A stretch of DNA of 8,991 nt from an uncultured Lachnospiraceae bacterium (GTDB taxonomy: Bacteria > Bacillota > Clostridia > Lachnospirales > Lachnospiraceae). This document shows, in pieces, positions 7,264 through 8,991 of this stretch; position 1 is the stretch's first letter; every line of letters begins with the position of its first letter. A model generated the notes under the pieces. It saw only the letters and a list, made by a program, of their open reading frames with translations. It was not told where the DNA came from and searched no databases. Made by a program: the position numbers and the translations under genes. The DNA lies in contig CAJTMZ010000131.1 in the NCBI GenBank assembly GCA_910577445.1, forward strand, positions 1 through 8,991, written 5' to 3'.

Positions 7264-7587
7264 ATGAATCCACAGTTTAAAAAAGGAGTACTGGAGCTCA
7301 TTGTCCTGGAATCTGTGAGAAAGAAGGATATGTATGGTTATGAACTGGTGGAGGAGGTCTCGGAGGTCATTGACGTGAACGAGGGGACAATTTACCCGCT
7401 TTTAAAGCGGCTCACCAACGAACATTACTTTGAGACATACCTTCGGGAATCATCCGAGGGTCCGCCCCGGAAATATTACCACCTGACGGCAGCCGGAATC
7501 CTGTACCGTGATAAACTGGAAACGGAATGGGCGGAATTTCAGGAAAGAGTCAGCAGATTTTTGAAGGAGAGGAGCGAACATGAATAA
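7264..7587 (+). CDS. PadR family transcriptional regulator
   Basis: This is a 107-residue winged-helix DNA-binding protein of the short PadR subfamily, which acts as a dimer and normally represses its own operon. Diagnostic elements are visible: FKKGVLELIVLESV (helix 1), YGYEL (24-28), NEGTIYPLLKRL (recognition helix, 39-50), GPPRKYYHLTAAG (wing, 66-78) and a C-terminal dimerisation helix. The start at 7264 follows AAGGAGGGAGG (7251-7261). An upstream in-frame TTG at 7213 is the -35 element itself and is rejected as a start. The stop overlaps the next gene by 8 nt (ATGAATAA), implying translational coupling. PadR genes of this kind commonly sit directly before a HAAS/DUF1700 membrane protein gene, as here. 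The inducing signal is unknown. Confidence 0.93.
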   Translation: MNPQFKKGVLELIVLESVRKKDMYGYELVEEVSEVIDVNEGTIYPLLKRLTNEHYFETYLRESSEGPPRKYYHLTAAGILYRDKLETEWAEFQERVSRFLKERSEHE

Positions 7588-8434
7588 AGAGACATTTTTG
7601 GAGGAGCTGCGGGGATACCTCCAGATACTGGAGGACCAGGAGCAGGACGATATTCTGGAGGAATATGCCCAGCATATAGATATGAAGCTGCAGAAAGGGC
7701 TTGGCGAGGAGGAAGCCATCAGCGATTTCGGCCCGGTGAAGAAGCTGGCGGCGGAAATTTTAGAGGCATATCACGTGAAGCCGGAATTTCAGAAAAAGAA
7801 AGCCGTAATGAAGCTGCCGGGGCTTGGCGGCAATACCGGCGGGGGAAAGAACCTGTTTGCGCGGATGGGCCGTTTTTTAAAGGAAAAGTTTGCGGCAATC
7901 ATACATAGCGCCGTACTTGCATGGAAATGGACTGCCGGAAAAGGAAGAGCTTTCGCAGGCTGGCTTACAAAGCCGTTCAGGAAAGGCAAGGGGGAAAACG
8001 CTCATTTTCCGTCTTTTTCCGAAAAGACAAAAGAGGAAAAGGGGCGAAAACAAAATTCAGTGAGAGGAACAGGGAAAATGAGAAATTTCTTTGAGATGAC
8101 AGGACGTGGGATTATGTCGCTATGGCGGATGTGTGTTGCTTTTTGTATCTTCTGGCTCCGCCTTTTCTGGAATATGGCGTGGCTGATGTTTTCCGCATTC
8201 TGCGCTTTTATGGCAATGATAGTGCTTATGGGTGTGGGGACAATGTTTGTCTTTCTGCTTAAGGGATATCCGATTTTCGGGATTTTTACCGTCTGCATCG
8301 GCGGGCTTTTGTGCTTCGGAACGCTTTCCGTGGGGGCCTTTGGCTTTATCATAAGAAAGAAAAAAGACGGCAGGGACACTGACGAAGGACAGGGTACGGG
8401 GCGGCAGACCGAGGGGGAGGTACAGTATGAGTAA
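7580..8434 (+). CDS. HAAS/DUF1700 domain membrane protein
   Basis: The 284-residue product begins with a HAAS-type helical domain (about 1-65): MNKETFLEELRGYL, an acidic centre, EYAQHI, then GEEEAISDFGPVKKLAAEIL. Residues about 70-166 form a long linker rich in Lys/Arg and Gly, containing two potentially amphipathic helices. An aromatic-rich segment (178-197) precedes two clear membrane helices (about 198-227 and 231-258), and the protein ends in a charged tail. In the family the N-terminal domain is cytoplasmic and encoded next to PadR or sigma factors, where it is thought to transmit or modulate a regulatory signal; the mechanism is not known here. It overlaps padR by 8 nt and the following gene by 8 nt (ATGAGTAA), so the three are almost surely co-translated. 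Confidence 0.85.
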   Translation: MNKETFLEELRGYLQILEDQEQDDILEEYAQHIDMKLQKGLGEEEAISDFGPVKKLAAEILEAYHVKPEFQKKKAVMKLPGLGGNTGGGKNLFARMGRFLKEKFAAIIHSAVLAWKWTAGKGRAFAGWLTKPFRKGKGENAHFPSFSEKTKEEKGRKQNSVRGTGKMRNFFEMTGRGIMSLWRMCVAFCIFWLRLFWNMAWLMFSAFCAFMAMIVLMGVGTMFVFLLKGYPIFGIFTVCIGGLLCFGTLSVGAFGFIIRKKKDGRDTDEGQGTGRQTEGEVQYE

Positions 8435-8939
8435 AAAATATAAAATTTTAACAGTCATTTTTTGTATCGGCGTTATGATTTGCGGCCTTGGTATTGGAAT
8501 CGGATTTCTGGAATTTTCCTCATTTACCTATGAAGGGATGCAAACCGTGGGAAGAACAGATATGAAAACCCGGGATATAGACGTTGCCTTTGAGCCGGGG
8601 GATGAGCCTTACCGAATCTGGAGACAGCGGGAGTGGGGCCAGAAGGAGATAAAGACAGACAGCAGCGTGCCTTTAAACCATGTTCGTTTCCGGGTGACCT
8701 ATAATGCGGAGCGCGTGACGCCTTCCGCCTATCTGGACGAGGAGGAAAAAGAGTTTCACTTTATGGCCAGATGGTCAGGGAACGATGTGTATGATATGGA
8801 GGCGATGATGGAGGCAAAAGATGTGATTTTGCAGAATATAAAGGAAAGAAAACTCGTCTCGGTTGATGTTGTAAATATAGAGGAAATTGTGATTTTGGTA
8901 AATCCTGAAAATGAAAAGGATGTGGAGCTGATTTACTGA
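8427..8939 (+). CDS. Small single-pass membrane protein of unrecognised family, third gene of the PadR operon
   Basis: The 170-residue product has a short basic start (MSKKYK), one hydrophobic segment (about 7-28, rich in Gly/Ile) and a hydrophilic, probably extracytoplasmic domain of about 140 residues. The segment may be an uncleaved anchor; there is no lipobox. The exported part is acidic and looks beta-rich early (HVRFRVTYNAERVTP), then has an Asp/Glu-rich helix (DMEAMMEAKDVILQNIKERK) and a final strand. It contains no Cys beyond the membrane segment and no catalytic motif I recognise. The start has a strong GGGGGAGG site (8413-8420). Genes in this position after HAAS/DUF1700 often encode DUF4097 beta-repeat proteins. 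This one is shorter and lacks their repeats, so I do not assign it to that family. Confidence 0.85.
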   Translation: MSKKYKILTVIFCIGVMICGLGIGIGFLEFSSFTYEGMQTVGRTDMKTRDIDVAFEPGDEPYRIWRQREWGQKEIKTDSSVPLNHVRFRVTYNAERVTPSAYLDEEEKEFHFMARWSGNDVYDMEAMMEAKDVILQNIKERKLVSVDVVNIEEIVILVNPENEKDVELIY

Positions 8940-8941
8940 TT

Positions 8942-8991
8942 CCCGCGGGCAATGAGCCAAGCGGCTGCGAAGCAGACATTTGGCGAATGCC
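8942..8991. repeat. Interrupted inverted repeat (long hairpin), truncated by window edge
   Basis: Starting 3 nt after the last stop codon, CCCGCGGG (8942-8949) is a perfect palindrome. From 8948 three nested stems pair around a GAA loop (8969-8971): CTGC/GCAG (8965-8968 with 8972-8975), GCCAA/TTGGC (8956-8960 with 8980-8984) and GGCA/TGCC (8948-8951 with 8988-8991). Internal loops of 3-4 nt separate them. The outer arm would continue beyond the window. No T tract is visible, so a terminator cannot be confirmed; a dispersed palindromic repeat is the alternative. Confidence 0.55.

Noticed and set aside
8120..8458. Minus-strand ORFs of 112-125 codons under the HAAS gene
   Set aside because: They are antisense to a supported gene and lack a promoter, ribosome site or family match; they are shadows.

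Overview
The window looks like chromosomal DNA of a low-to-moderate GC Firmicute, most likely a gut Clostridia of the Lachnospiraceae type. The basis is strong AGGAGG-type ribosome binding sites, sigma-A-like promoters, the protein families present and their sequence style (a class A PBP with a Cys-containing C-terminal tail, MgtE, TypA, and a PadR plus HAAS/DUF1700 membrane module). This assignment is inference; there is no rRNA or other marker gene. No tRNA, IS, phage gene or CRISPR was seen.

Layout. (1) 1-2660, minus: class A penicillin-binding protein (PBP1A/PonA type), cut by the left edge so that only its C-terminal end is missing. (2) 2661-2840: divergent promoter region with an extended -10 in each direction. 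(3) 2841-3491, plus: YigZ/IMPACT-family protein. (4) 3492-3723: a sigma-A promoter and a roughly 160-nt leader holding a short, well-initiated upstream ORF (3641-3754) that runs out of frame across the start of the next gene. (5) 3724-5076, plus: MgtE magnesium channel/transporter with N domain, two CBS domains and membrane pore. (6) 5077-5209: two hairpins between convergent genes. (7) 5210-7057, minus: TypA/BipA ribosome-associated GTPase with its own promoter. (8) 7058-7263: second divergent promoter region. (9) 7264-8939, plus: a three-gene operon of PadR-type repressor, HAAS/DUF1700 membrane protein and a small single-pass membrane protein of unrecognised family, with consecutive genes overlapping by exactly 8 nt. 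(10) 8940-8991: a long interrupted inverted repeat running into the right edge.

The first part (cell-wall synthase, YigZ, MgtE, TypA) is housekeeping. The parts that deserve attention are the putative leader peptide upstream of mgtE, the PadR-controlled membrane module with its unrecognised third protein, the Cys-rich tail of the PBP, and the structured repeat at the right edge. I found no clear evidence of a wholly new multi-gene defence or mobile system.
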